A stretch of DNA of 64,000 bases from Diabrotica undecimpunctata (taxonomy: Eukaryota > Arthropoda > Insecta > Coleoptera > Chrysomelidae): the NCBI RefSeq assembly GCF_040954645.1, contig NC_092812.1, positions 3,100,001 to 3,164,000 of the forward strand, read 5' to 3'. Both the position numbers and the translations under genes were made by a program. This document shows positions 11,278 to 22,425 of the stretch, piece by piece; position 1 is the stretch's first letter; each line of letters opens with the position of its first letter. Below the pieces are notes generated by a model that searched no databases, was not told the DNA's origin, and saw nothing but the letters and a program-made list of their open reading frames with translations.

Positions 11278-12536
11278 ATGACTACGATTTATGAACTCAC
11301 AGTGACGAATTTAAGAAGACATCTCGAGGATAGAGAATTACCTTCTACCAGAAAAAAGGCTGGGTTAGTCCAACGACTAAAGAACGCTTTGGAGCAAGAT
11401 GGTCTAGATCCAGAGACTTATATATTTGAAGATGCTGTCCTCTCGTCGATTTCGAAAGTGTCCGGCGACATCGCATCATTAGAGAACAAAGTTTCTGACG
11501 ATATTTCGAAAGTTTCTTCTGATGTAGCCAAAGTTTCTGGTGACATCGTGTCAACAGAAAACAAGTTTTTAACGAGATTTCGTCTCTGGAAAGTAAAGTT
11601 TCTGCTAACATTTCTAAAGTAACTTCTGAGATGTCTGCCCTCGACGATAGAATATCTTCGTTAAATAACCAAGTTGCTGCCGATATGTCGGCCTTCGAAG
11701 AAAAGATGAAAGAGATGGAAAGAATGATGGAAGAAACAGGGACAGCAGAGAGAGGAAACAACCCGATTACAATAGAGACAAAAGAAGACGAGACGAAATG
11801 TAAGTTGGAAATACGGCCAAAATTTGAAGGAAGTGGAGGTTCTGTCCATGTGAAAGTCCCAACTTTCGACGGAAAATCGTCATGGAACAACTACATGAAA
11901 CAGTTCGAATCAGGTGCAAGAGCGAATGGATGGTCTGAAAAAGAAAAGGCTGTAAATCTGACTATCGCTCTTCGATGCCTTAGATGTGCTTCAGACCATA
12001 GCCGTAGAGGAGACCGATGATTTCGAACAACTCAAGAAGAGGTTATGCGATATGGCCACGAACATTTGAAGCATGTATATCAGTCGCAGCTTAAAAATTG
12101 AAGACAAAAGAAAGATGAGGCTCTTCAAGAATATGAGGTAGACATTGCCAGATTAGTACGATATGCTTATCCAACAGCCCCCGAAGACATGATGGAAAAA
12201 TTGGCCGTTCAAACGTGTATTGATGGTCTTCGTGATCATGAAATGCAGAGAACACTACGATTAGCTCGTCACAAGACGCTGGTTGATGTCTTATCCTCCG
12301 CCCTCGAATACGAGTCAGCTACGCAGACCTCTGGAGGATACAGTAAAGTTAGCACTGTAAAAGAAGAAGGAGATGAAGATAAACTTGACCAGCTCGTTAA
12401 TATGATTAAAAGTATTACATGCAAGAAAAAGAAGACCATAAAATCAAGAAACTCACCATCAGGAAAACCAGAACGAGTCAGCCTTAGGGGGCAGCTTCAA
12501 CCCGGAACTCTTCCAAAGACCCTCTTATACTTATAG
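11278..12536 (+). pseudogene. gypsy-like gag, frameshifted
   Basis: The capsid-type structural protein of an LTR retrotransposon. The first frame (11,278-11,622) begins MTTIYELTVTNLRRHLEDR and LPSTRKKAGLVQRLK, a SAP-like helix-turn-helix, then a coiled-coil stretch of SKVSGDIAS-type heptads. The frame shifts near 11,600 and reads on as SALDDRISSLNNQVAADM and, later, KVPTFDGKSSWNNYMKQFE, the start of the capsid core seen in insect gypsy Gags. After further shifts (12,189-12,536) it ends in CIDGLRDHEMQRTLRLARHK and a Lys-rich tail. No CCHC zinc knuckle is visible, so that part is probably deleted. It is followed at once by the protease. Confidence 0.7.
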
Positions 12537-12541
12537 CTTCT

Positions 12542-14834
12542 TTGAAGTGTCGTGAAGATAGTGTATATGTAGATGGAGAAATAAATGGTAGAAGGCATAT
12601 GTTGTTGGTGGATACCAGAGCGACCAGAACCATTATACGCCCGACAGTTATAAACAGCCGTAAGAAACTGTTACCAACGAGGTTGCGACTTCGGACCGCT
12701 ACAGGTGAAAATGCCAACATTCATGGAGAAATCCAGGTACAATTGGGAATTGGAGCAGAAAAGTTCGTCCATACTGTTATAGTTGCTGACATCGAAGAGG
12801 ACGTTATATTAGGAATGGACGTAATGAATACGCATGGATTCCAATTGGATTTTAAGAATAAGGTAATCAAAGTTGGTAACGAGGAGGTATTTCTCCATAC
12901 ACATAATGACAACACTGTGCAAGCAGCCATTAAAGAAGATACAGTCGTGCCTGCGAGAAGCGAAACGATCATAGTAGCGCAGCTACAGGGAATTGTGGAC
13001 GAAGGGAGACCTGTTATGATGGAGCCTTGAAACCACGACGATGAGGTTGGCCGTGGAATCATAATTGGAAAGGAATTGGTGACTTCGGCTAAGGAAATTC
13101 CTGTGAGACTTATCAATGTTAACGACTACCCAGTGACCATAAAGAAAAAGACAAAAGTAGACAAACTTGTGTACCTGTGACATCCATAATCCGTCAGGCG
13201 ACAACATCTGATAATTCCAACGACAAATTCGACCAAATGGTTGCAGTTGCAGGACAGTCTCTGAATCAGATTGAGAAAAAGAAATTAAGGGAATTTCTTC
13301 GGCAGTATCGTGATATTTTCGTACCGAAAGGAGGAAAGACGGGAAGAACTACCGTTGTTAAGCATAAAATTGATACTGGTAATGCTAAGCCAAGACGGGG
13401 TGATAGAACCTTCTACGAGCCCATGGGTCTCTCCGGTGGTCCTGGTTAAGAAGAAAGACGGAACTACGAGGTTCTGTGTGGATTACTGTTTGCTGAACAA
13501 CGTTACCAAGAAAGATAGTTATCCTCTGCCTCGGATCGATGACACATTGTATACATTGGCTGGAAGTAAATTGTTTCCTACATTGGATTTGAAGTCTGGA
13601 TACTGGCAGGTAGAAATGGACCCAGTAGATAAAGAAAAGACAGCCTTCACCACAGGATCTGGATTGTGGCAATTCAACGTTATGCCATTTGGACTCTGTA
13701 ATGCTCCTGCGACATTTGAGAGGCTTATGGAAAATGTGTTGAGAGGGTTATCTTGGTTTATTTAGATGACATAATCGTCTTGGGGGAGACATTTGAAGAT
13801 CATTTGAGGAATTTAGAGAACGTTTTTAATCAACTTAAAGCTGCCCAATTGATGCTAAACCCAAGAAGTGCCAGATATTTCAAGGTAAAGTCAATTATCT
13901 GAGTCATATAGTCAGTAAAGAAGGAGTGGCCGTGGATAAGGGAAAAATCGATTCCATTAAGGAATGGCCAAAACCAACTGACAAACACCAAGTGAGAAGT
14001 TTTCTTGGACTATGTACTTACTACCGAAGGTTTATTAAGAAGTTTGCAGATATCGCTAAGCCATTAACGCGACTTACGGAGGAAGCAAGAGATTACCGCT
14101 GGGATACAGACTGCCAAAATGCCTTTGAGACCTTGAAAAAGCAATTAATAACAGCATCAATTTTAGGGTATCTACTGCCAGAAGGAGAGTTCATCTTAGA
14201 TACAGATGCAAGTAATGTAGGAATTAAAGGAGTGCTGTCTCAGATTCAAGGAGGACAGGAACGAGTCCTCGGATATTTTAGTAAAGTTCTTTCAAAACCT
14301 AGGCGGAATTATTGCGTCACGAGAAGAGAACTTCTAGCAGTAGTTAAATCAGTAGAGCACTTCTATCAATACCTCTATGGCAGAAAGTTTCTAATCCGAA
14401 CCTACCATGCCGCCCTTAAGTGGTTGATGCAGTTTAAGAATCCAGAGGGTCAGATAGCCTGGTGGATCGAACGACTCCAAGAATACGATTTTAAGATTGA
14501 GCACCGGGCCGGAGTTAGCCACAGAAACGCTGATTCTCTTTCTAGAAGGCCATGCTCAGCAGAGTGTTCTCACTGCAACAAAACGGAATCCAAGGAAGCA
14601 GCAGTGCTAAGAACGACGATGGTCAACGACGACTGGACGCCTACTAAGATAAGGGAAGAACAAAAGGGAGATCCAGTTATACAGAAAATCCGAAAATGGA
14701 AAGAGGAAAACCGTCGACCACCTTGGCAAGAAATATCAAACCTATGCTCAGTAGTTAACACGTATTGGGCCCATTGTGCTCAGCCCAGAGTGCTGGTTTA
14801 TACCTGGTTCATAGATGCGTCTAAAACTGCATAA
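12542..14834 (+). pseudogene. gypsy-like pol: protease, RT, RNase H, start of integrase; broken
   Basis: Protease (12,542-13,030): MLLVDTRATRTIIRP, where the catalytic DTG reads DTR, then VILGMDVMNTHGFQLDF. RT (13,177-13,800): RKEERREE linker, [52 protein letters not shown] and, after a stop, [16 protein letters not shown] with the YLDD catalytic pair intact. Connection and RNase H (13,926-14,560): FLGLCTYYRRFIKKFADIA, FILDTDASNVGIKGVLSQ, RRELLAVVKSVEHFYQYLY and HRAGVSHRNADSLSRRP. The start of integrase (PVIQKIRKWKEENRRPPW) is truncated near 14,834, and no integrase core or 3' LTR follows. Several frameshifts and the changed protease site show the copy is dead. Confidence 0.85.
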
Positions 14835-15334
14835 GTTTCAGACGCAAGAGTATTCAATAGTGGTGCAGCCATTGGGCAATCCTAAGCCATAGACTAGTAT
14901 AGAAATACCGAGAGAAACTTGATAGACTGGCAGAACGTTGGTATGGATTTCAGATTACTGGGAAATATACTGCAATTAAACAGCTAATGCACTTACCAGA
15001 AGGGCATCAGCTAGAAAACATTTCAGTCCAGAGCCGGTTACATAACTTATTTGTGTATGTTGATTGATTTATATACCTGTCTGTATAAAAATACTAATAC
15101 AATAAAAAAATATAGTGTAATATGTTATTTTCTTGAAATCACTACAAAAAGTGTTTTATAAATAACTAGAACCTTAATTTATATTCTATCTATAAAACAG
15201 AACCTAAGCAGTTCTCATGACTATTCACTAACAGTACGTCTAAAGGAATTTTACATATAGTCTAAGGGTGGTCTTCTAGTTCTTTTAATAAAAATGACAT
15301 GGTACGATTTGGAGTGGGCCAACCTTTGTTAGAT
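14835..15334. other. no gene recognised
   Basis: Fragments up to about 15,060 may be decayed pol sequence. The rest is AT-rich with no recognised motif. Confidence 0.4.
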
Positions 15335-16345
15335 CTTCTTCTTCTTCTTCTTCTTCGCGCTACTAGGATTACTCCTGTTTGTCTGCCTCTTATTCTGTTT
15401 CAGTCGTTGTTGACTGTACATTATCTTTCCACATTTTTGTTGGCCTTCCAACGGATCTTCTACTATTGGGCTTGTTGTTTGTACAGATGTTCGCTAATCT
15501 CTCTGGTCCCATTCGGTTTACATGTTCGTTCTACTTTTTTTTTCTTGTTTTTATCCACCTGTTAATATTTTGAATTTTGCATTGTTCGCGTATACTTCTG
15601 TTGGTTTTTTTCTCTCTTACTGATATGCCCGCTATTGGTCTTAATACTTTCATTTCGATATTGTTGATTTGTTGTTTTATCTTTCTTGTATCGGTCCTTG
15701 TCTCCGCTGCATATGTTAGGATTGGTCTTACTGTTGTCTTGTATACTTTCATTTTGCTTTCCGTGGTCAGATATTTGTTTCTTAATATGGTTTCTTGGAG
15801 GCAACCACTTACTCTTGCTTTTGATGCTTCCCTTGTGGTCTCTGTTCTTATATCCCTGTCACTAGTGATCTCTACTCCTAGGTAATTGAATTTCATTACT
15901 TGTTCTACAATTTTGCCGTCTATTTCTAGTTTGCATCTACGCGGCTTTTTACTGATCACTATACATTTAGTTTTTTCTACTGATATTCTCATATTAAGTT
16001 TGTTTGCTGTGATATTGAAGGTGCGGAGCTGCCTTTGTAGGTTATCTCCGTTATCAGCAATTAGTACTGCATCATCGGCATAGCATAGTATCGTGATTTT
16101 ATGCGCTCCCATGTGGTATCCGTGTCGTTTTCTTACTTCGTGAATTATTTGATTCATCACCATATTGAATAACAATGGGCTGAGCGAGTCTCCTTGGCGG
16201 ATTCCCCCTTTTAGTTCTATGCATTCTGTTTCCCCTGTTGGCATTATAACTCTGGTATTGTTGTTCTTGTTAATTTCATTAATTGTCCTTACTATCTGAT
16301 GGTCTATTTGTTCAGCTTGTAATAAATTTAAGATGTCACTTTGTT
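15335..16345 (-). mobile_element. RTE-like retrotransposon 3' part with a (GAA)n tail
   Basis: The minus-strand RT (16,330 to 15,420) ends in a block EHVNRMGPERLANICTNN, then SVGRPTKMWKDNVQSTT, as RTE-type RTs do. About 50 bp later it reaches a pure (GAA)n tract (CTT on the plus strand, 15,335-15,356), the expected short-repeat 3' tail. The 5' part is truncated close to a (TA)n array. Confidence 0.75.
15420..16345 (-). pseudogene. RTE-like reverse transcriptase, 5'-truncated and frameshifted
   Basis: The longest frame (16,244-15,531) starts at an internal Met; the same frame reads further upstream as DHQIVRTINEINKNNNTRV. RT motifs in order: ELKGGIRQGDSLSPLLFN (motif B), ITILCYADDAVLIADN (motif C with the catalytic Asp pair), EKTKCIVISK and FNYLGVEITSDRDI. 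The thumb and C-terminal region follow: RPILTYAAETRTDTRKIK and KVLRPIAGISVREKK. The last part (EHVNRMGP to VQSTTTETE) is in another frame, so at least one frameshift exists near 15,545. Motif A, the fingers and the endonuclease are missing. Confidence 0.8.
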
Positions 16346-16371
16346 AGATCAAGGTTACTATATATGTATAT

Positions 16372-16372
16372 A

Positions 16373-16455
<83 letters not shown>
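16372..16455. repeat. (TA)n microsatellite at a PLE 3' end
   Basis: Pure TA that begins about 30 bp beyond the end of the minus-strand PLE copy. Confidence 0.95.
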
Positions 16456-16457
<2 letters not shown>

Positions 16458-16549
16458 AAGAAATTTAATCTTTGCAGATTAGTTAAATAGTAAACTCTTA
16501 AATATTGGGGAAATCTGCAAGAAATACTCTAATGTGTATCAATTGTTTC

Positions 16550-16594
16550 GCCGAACGTTTTCGCCAAAGAGAATTAATTTGGCTTCTTCAGGGC
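16550..16594 (-). ncRNA. hammerhead-ribozyme-like motif (PLE end)
   Basis: Minus strand: GCC, then CTGAAGA, one extra A, a hairpin GCCAAA...TTTGGC, then GAAA, a two-base-pair helix AA/TT around CG, and GGC closing helix I with GCC. The order matches a type I hammerhead with a minimal helix III. The extra A before helix II is a departure from consensus. Confidence 0.5.
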
Positions 16595-17148
16595 TGAAAG
16601 AGAATAAATTATAATTAGCTACCATATATTATCTATTAAAACATTATTAATCTTACCCTAACTTAGAATTGTAGAGTTAGAATATTAAAAAACTTTGCTA
16701 GTAACATAGTGGTGTTTTTTGTTACTATGTGCAAAAAAAGTTTTTTATAAGGATTGAAATGTATGGTAGCTTCGAACTTGACACGTAAAGGCTTACCCAA
16801 GGTTAATCGAAAAACTCAATACAACTACATTTAAAAGGAGGTAATTCTTTGAAATGTCGGCAATAACTAAATTTTTGATTTTTAGATAGTTAAAAGTGAG
16901 GTTCTGTTTAAGCCAGAACGCAAGCGCTGACAACTTCATTATTAATTCGTATGAATCTTTATGTCGTTAAGGTTCATTGGTAAAAAACGAATGAATTTAA
17001 ATCCCAGTAAAGGGAAATATTATTTTGATTTTCTTTATTTAATTATATTATATTGTTCATGTATTATTAAGTCTTATTGAGACGTATCTAAGAAAAGCAA
17101 GGGAATGTTATATATTTTTTGTTAATGAAAATTAATTATAAAGGTATG

Positions 17149-17580
17149 TTAGTTGTTAATGGATATATCAGTCAAGTTAGTAATCTGTGATATAGTATTG
17201 TTCTTGGTATCTGATTTAAGTAACAGGTGGTATATATCGCTTAGATTCTTGATGTCACTCTTAACATTAATGGAGAAATCGTTAAGGAAAATATAAGACA
17301 TTTCAATGAACTCTCTTTTAGATTTATTGTTCTCACGGTGGAGAATTGTGGTGTTAGTATAGTCCATGAGATGACCAGTGGAATGGACATGTTTGGCTAA
17401 TGCACAACGGTCAGGGTGAAGTCGAGAATCACTTTTGTGTAGTGTAATACGTGATTTCAATAATTGAGATGTTTGACCGATGTAGGAATTGTTGCAAGAG
17501 AGACATGGAATGTTGTACACAATATTACTAAGCCTATCTATGGGAGTCTTATCTTTTATCTTAGAATAAAGATTATTAAT
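17149..17580 (-). pseudogene. Penelope-like GIY-YIG endonuclease, C-terminal part (left arm)
   Basis: The frame reads VYNIPCLSCNNSYIGQTSQ, LLKSRITLHKSDSRLHPDR, CALAKHVHSTGHLMDY and, later, EFIEMSYIFLNDFSINVK before the stop. This is the GIY-YIG nuclease fold of PLEs: VYNIPC in place of GIY, YIGQTS for YIG, the catalytic Arg in LKSRI and the Glu in the FIEM helix. In the intact family it cuts DNA to prime reverse transcription and follows an RT domain, which is absent here. The copy is truncated at the palindrome centre. Confidence 0.8.
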
Positions 17581-17605
17581 TGTTAGGGCTGATCTACATC
17601 TATCT

Positions 17606-18037
17606 ATTAATAATCTTTATTCTAAGATAAAAGATAAGACTCCCATAGATAGGCTTAGTAATATTGTCTACAACATTCCATGTCTCTCTTGCAACAATTC
17701 CTACATCGGTCAAACATCTCAATTATTGAAATCACGTATTACACTACACAAAAGTGATTCTCGACTTCACCCTGACCGTTGTGCATTAGCCAAACATGTC
17801 CATTCCACTGGTCATCTCATGGACTATACTAACACCACAATTCTCCACCGTGAGAACAATAAATCTAAAAGAGAGTTCATTGAAATGTCTTATATTTTCC
17901 TTAACGATTTCTCCATTAATGTTAAGAGTGACATCAAGAATCTAAGCGATATATACCACCTGTTACTTAAATCAGATACCAAGAACAATACTATATCACA
18001 GATTACTAACTTGACTGATATATCCATTAACAACTAA
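17606..18037 (+). pseudogene. Penelope-like GIY-YIG endonuclease, C-terminal part (right arm)
   Basis: Mirror copy of the left-arm gene with the same protein over its whole readable length, from VYNIPCLSCNNSYIGQTSQ to the final TNLTDISINN. One visible difference is GTC for GTG at the Val codon preceding YNIPC. It is truncated at the palindrome centre like its partner, so neither copy has an RT domain. The equality of the two frames shows that both arms descend from the same 5'-truncated PLE sequence. Confidence 0.8.
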
Positions 18038-18588
18038 CATACCTTTATAATTAATTTTCATTAACAAAAAATATATAACATTCCCTTGCTTTTCTTAGAT
18101 ACGTCTCAATAAGACTTAATAATACATGAACAATATAATATAATTAAATAAAGAAAATCAAAATAATATTTCCCTTTACTGGGATTTAAATTCATTCGTT
18201 TTTTACCAATGAACCTTAACGACATAAAGATTCATACGAACTAATGAAGTTGTCAGCGCTTGCGTTGTGGCTAAAACAGAACCTCACTTTTAACTATCTA
18301 AAAATCAAAAATTTAGTTATTGCCGACATTTCAAAGAATTACCTCCTTTTAAATGTAGTTGCATTTGGTTTTTCGATTAACCTTGGGTAAGCCTTTACGT
18401 GTCAAGTTCGAAGCTACCATACATTTCAATCCTTATAAAAAACTTTTTTTGCACATAGTAACAAAAAACACCACTATGTTACTAGCAAAGTTTTTTAATA
18501 TTCTAACTCTACAATTCTAAGTTACGGTAAGATCAATAATGTTTTAATAGATAATATATGGTAGCTAATTATAATTTATTCTCTTTCA

Positions 18589-18633
18589 GCCCTGAAGAAG
18601 CCAAATTAATTCTCTTTGGCGAAAACTTTCGGC
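18589..18633 (+). ncRNA. hammerhead-ribozyme-like motif (PLE end)
   Basis: Counterpart of the motif at 16,550-16,594: GCC, CTGAAGA, an extra A, hairpin GCCAAA...TTTGGC, GAAA, AA/TT around CT, then triplet TTC and GGC. The only change in the small loop (CT instead of CG) leaves all helices intact. Confidence 0.5.
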
Positions 18634-18690
18634 GAAACAATTGATACACATTAGAGTATTTCTTGCAGATTTCCCCAATATTTAAGAGTT

Positions 18691-18693
<3 letters not shown>

Positions 18694-18769
<76 letters not shown>
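18694..18769. repeat. (TA)n microsatellite, split by the LTR element
   Basis: Pure TA between the PLE palindrome and the LTR element. The TA tract at 25,851-25,898 on the far side of that element is probably the same array, split by the insertion. Confidence 0.9.
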
Positions 18770-18773
<4 letters not shown>

Positions 18774-20413
18774 ATGATGTGTTTTTTGTTTGAATGATGA
18801 GCAATGAGTATTTTTAATAATATATAGGGTTTTTATCGCGGTTCTCAAAGAATTAGCTTGTAAGTACTTTTTTAAATTATCTTTATTATAACTATTATGA
18901 AACACACATATATATCTAACCTAGTCAATGTAAATTTAAAATAAACTATCTTTAAACTGATATTCTTATAAAACTAATTAAATTCTATAGACAATCTAAA
19001 ATTTAAACAAACTATCTTCAAAATTGAAATTGTTATGACACTAACTAAATTATATTAACAAAATTTTGTACCTTTCTTTCACTGAATGCCTAAATGAACT
19101 GTTTTCCACTATATATATTCTAATCACCACTGAAAGTCTTCGTACTTCGGTTATCCTTGTTTTTGTGAAATTTCTTTTTCCAATTATCAGCTTCTACCAA
19201 TTTAAGATATAGTTTTCTTCACCAGCATGTATACACCACCAACCAAACCAGCAAACAGCATTTATATTTATTCTTCTTTTCAATATACCAATATCCAATT
19301 ATTATAAGTTGATTTATACTAATCTCCAACCATAATATAATTTAATTTCTTCCAATATACCTTTTTTTATCTTCAATAATTATTTGTGTATAATTATAAA
19401 TGTGCATTAAATTATATGCATAATTTTTAATCTTCATTTAACTCACTATATTAAACAATTTGACTATTTGTAACTGATTCACTGACTGTCTTGAAAATTC
19501 TGAACAATTTACTTCACTCTACTAACTTTCATCATAAACTGGCCTGACTTCTGACTAAAAACTTCTAAAAACTTGACTTTCTTACTAAAAACTGTCTTCC
19601 CTTGAAAATTCTGAACAATTGACTTCACTTAGTAAATGTTTCTATCTTCTAACTAACTTTCATAATAAACTCTCATAATAAACTGGCAAAAACTCTTCTG
19701 ACTGCACTATCTACAACTTTTCTGACTAAAAACTTTCAAAAACTGCCTGACTTCAGACTAAAAACTTCTAAAAACTGCCCAAAAACTGACTTCACTAAGT
19801 AAATGTATCTATCTTCTAACTAACTTTCATGATAAAACTCAAAAACTGCAATCTTGAATCCAAATCACGGGTATTTATATGTTTTTGGATTTTCTAGAAC
19901 CATCTCGTAAGATATCATGTTCTATTCAGTTCTATTTAATACATGTCTGAATTTTCTGGAACAAACCATTTCGCAAACATGGCCATCTCCGGAGATCCAG
20001 AGAATTCCATTCTTTTCTATTAATAATTTTGTTTACATTTAGGCTTTTCAGATCAGAATATATAATTAAATTAGTAACTTAACATTCTAATTTAATAAAA
20101 TACACATTTCAAACAATATATTATTATAACCCACTTTATATTCGTAAATATTCTTAAACGTCACTTCAGAGTATAAATATCTGTCAATCTCCGAGAGTAT
20201 TTTTGGTTGCCTAAGCACATGGCTCACTTATATATATTTACAATATTAAAATACAAGTTTTTACAATTATTATATGCTAATTTCTTAAAATGCCCTCACA
20301 TAAATATATTTTTATTAAATTCTCTAGTATATAATTTATTTAAAACAACCAAATATCTAATATTATGTAGTATATAACTTATAAATTATTTTCTATAAAC
20401 CCTAATCGTATCA
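18770..20413 (-). repeat. 3' LTR (1,644 bp)
   Basis: Same length as the 5' LTR and, by eye, almost identical. One difference noticed is aatcaccac here (near 19,121) versus aattaccac in the other copy. LTRs are identical at insertion, so this suggests a recent event. Confidence 0.95.
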
Positions 20414-20432
20414 ATACCCCAAAATAATATTT
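20414..20432 (-). promoter_or_regulatory. polypurine tract before the 3' LTR
   Basis: On the minus strand attattttggggtat runs directly up to the TGATACG start of the 3' LTR. The short GGGG run is in the position where plus-strand DNA synthesis is primed. Confidence 0.5.
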
Positions 20433-20709
20433 AAAATAAATAATTTACTTATTATTTTTTTAAATATTAATTTTCTCATACCTTATTAAATTTAATAAAT
20501 TAATAATTCAATTTTTTTTTTTATTTAAAATGTGTTAAATACATCCCTGTTCGCTGTCTATGTCAAAACAGAGAACAACGTAGCACAGTTCGGCTATTCT
20601 ATGGTCAAACTGTCATGTCAATTGGAGCAATGAAAATGGAGGCTATGTCAAAAATTAAAAACAACTAATGTAAGGTTCTATAATTATTTTGTATTCTGTT
20701 TATTTATAG

Positions 20710-20748
20710 ACAAGATTTCCGTTCACAAGGCTTTCATCTATATGAATC
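20710..20748 (+). CDS. captured exon candidate A
   Basis: 39 bp bounded by the acceptor ctgtttatttatag and the donor gtaagtttta. The frame that joins with the next block reads QDFRSQGFHLYE, plus two bases of a split codon completed by exon B. It is on the strand opposite to the LTR element's transcript. Too short to identify. Confidence 0.45.
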
Positions 20749-20831
20749 GTAAGTTTTACACTTTCCATATTATTTTTAGAAAGACATTTATAGTATTAAT
20801 TCTGTATCTAACCCCAAATTATGATTTTTAG

Positions 20832-20949
20832 GGTAGCAACAATTTCCACATGTACAAAATTCAACAAGTATGATGTCAAATTTATTCACAACAATGAAAT
20901 CTACCATCTATTTAACAAATCAAGTCTATTGAATAAAATGGATATATCA
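20832..20949 (+). CDS. captured exon candidate B
   Basis: 118 bp bounded by the acceptor atgatttttag and the donor gtaagctgtt. Its first base completes the codon split at the end of exon A. It then reads VATISTCTKFNKYDVKF, IHNNEIYHLFNKSSLLNK and MDIS with no stop, ending in phase 0. Two splice-bounded blocks joining in one open frame are unlikely by chance in DNA this AT-rich. A block further upstream (about 20,560-20,675, with a GTAAGG donor) does not keep the frame. The source gene is not recognised. Confidence 0.5.
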
Positions 20950-20990
20950 GTAAGCTGTTAGTATTTTTATAATTAGTGTTAAGTTTATAA

Positions 20991-22315
20991 TATATTACTT
21001 CTTTTTGAAAAATTGTACATTTTTCTTGATTTATTTTAAGTCCAACTTTATCTAATCTGTTTATTATAATTTTTAGGTGTTTCTCATGATCTTCAGCCGT
21101 TTAAGAAACAATTAATATATCACCAATGTAGTGAATTACAAAATGTTCATATTGATCCAAAATATCATGAAGACATCTACATAGAACACTGCAAGATGAT
21201 TGAAGTCCAACTGGTACTACTTTGAATTGATATACTAATCTATCTATCTGAAATCCTGTATACTGTCTACTTTTTCTTTCTAGAGGTATTAACCAGAAAC
21301 TATGCTGTAAATCGATTTTAGTGAAAAATGACATTCCTGTAATTCTTCCTAATATTCCATCTATACTCATTGGTGCTTCAAATTGCTTTTCAGTAATCTT
21401 GTTAATATTCCTTGCATCCAAACATAACCTGATTTCACCTGATCTTTTTCGTACTACTACTATGGGGTTAATAAAACGTGTGTCTGCCTTCTCAATGATC
21501 CCATCTTCTAACATATTATTAATTGTTTTGTTTACTTCTTCTCTGTATTTATATGGTATTGGGTATGATTTTGTTTTAAAATCTTTTTCTTCTTTAACTT
21601 TTATACTATGGATATAATTTTGTGCAATTCTATTTTCTTTATTGACAAGTCCCTTGTGTTGCTGCAATATGGAAATGACTATTGATTTATATTCTTCAGG
21701 GCAATTTAAAACTTTCATTATATCTTCTTCTTTACAAATAAAATTATTCTTCATTATGTACTCATTATTCCTTGCTTCCAATTTTACGCACTCCGCCTCG
21801 TAGGCATCCATCTGCTTAAAATTTCCATTCCTTAAATATTCACTACAATAATTATTCTTTACATTCTTTTGGGACATTTCCCTATCATCAAAATACATTT
21901 CTTCTTCATAAACATCATTATTTTCTTTTAATAATATCCTATCAACTCTTATTCCTTCTTCCACCTCATCTTTCTGCATAAATTTAATTATTTGCCCTTC
22001 CAAAGTTACCATTTTTTTTTCAAAATCTATCTTTACTTTCTTCTTTTCCAATTCATCATTTCCCATTAATATATCAACACATAAATCCTTGACAATAAAT
22101 CCTTGCATATTAATTTCTTTATTAAGAATATTAATTTTAAAATTGGCTAGTTTATCAATTTCACCCAACTTCTTATTATTTGCACCAACAATTTTAATTT
22201 TTGGAATCTTTATTATATCTGATAATTTTAATGTATTAAAAATAAAATTCTCCGAGACTAAAGTACTTTCTGAACCAGTATCTATCATAATCTTAATCAT
22301 TTTATTTTTGGCCAA
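20991..22315 (-). pseudogene. pol: protease and partial reverse transcriptase
   Basis: Protease: MIKIMIDTGSESTLVSEN with an intact DTG, then DILMGNDELEKKKVKIDF. RT: KSYPIPYKYREEVNKTINN, EDGIIEKADTRFINPIVVV, GEIRLCLDARNINKI, FTKIDLQHSFWLIPLERK (motif A) and VVPVGLQSSCSVLCRC. The catalytic motif reads HYIGDILIVS, so the usual YxDD has lost its first Asp. A stop follows at 21,098-21,100, after which the frame continues as TAEDHEKHLKIIINRLDK to FQKEVIY. The rest of RT, RNase H and integrase are absent. Pol starts about 110 bp after gag ends, in another frame. Confidence 0.85.
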
Positions 22316-22425
22316 AGCATTTATATAAATTAAATTAATAGATTCAATAATTTTATCTTCATCTAGAGAAATAAATTCAGAAGGTTTTTCATAATAGCAA
22401 TGGCCTAACTTGTAATTCAGAAAGT

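Larger units (their letters stand above)
16489..18695. repeat. large palindrome: two Penelope-like 3' ends head to head
   Basis: The left arm (16,489-17,580) is the reverse complement of the right arm (17,606-18,695). The spacer is 25 bp (17,581-17,605). Arm ends match base by base (tagtaaactctta / taagagtttacta), and the offset changes by only 2 bp across the arms. I saw only scattered substitutions and small indels. Each arm carries the C-terminal GIY-YIG part of a Penelope-like element, its 3' untranslated region and a hammerhead-like motif, with the 3' ends pointing outward to (TA)n arrays. Confidence 0.9.
20433..20990 (+). other. foreign segment replacing the end of pol
   Basis: Minus-strand RT homology stops at FQKEVIY (about 20,991), where the related element at 62,460 continues LGFKLDTQ. 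From there to the polypurine tract the sequence has no pol similarity. It contains exon-like blocks on the opposite (+) strand, listed separately. I infer capture of outside DNA or recombination. Confidence 0.6.

Noticed and set aside
16489..18695. Palindrome as a terminal-inverted-repeat DNA transposon
   Set aside because: The arms contain PLE GIY-YIG coding sequence in mirror copies with no transposase, so it is a pair of retroelement ends.
20560..20675. Further upstream exon in the captured segment, ending at a GTAAGG donor
   Set aside because: In the phase needed to join exon A it contains a stop codon, so it is not counted as coding.
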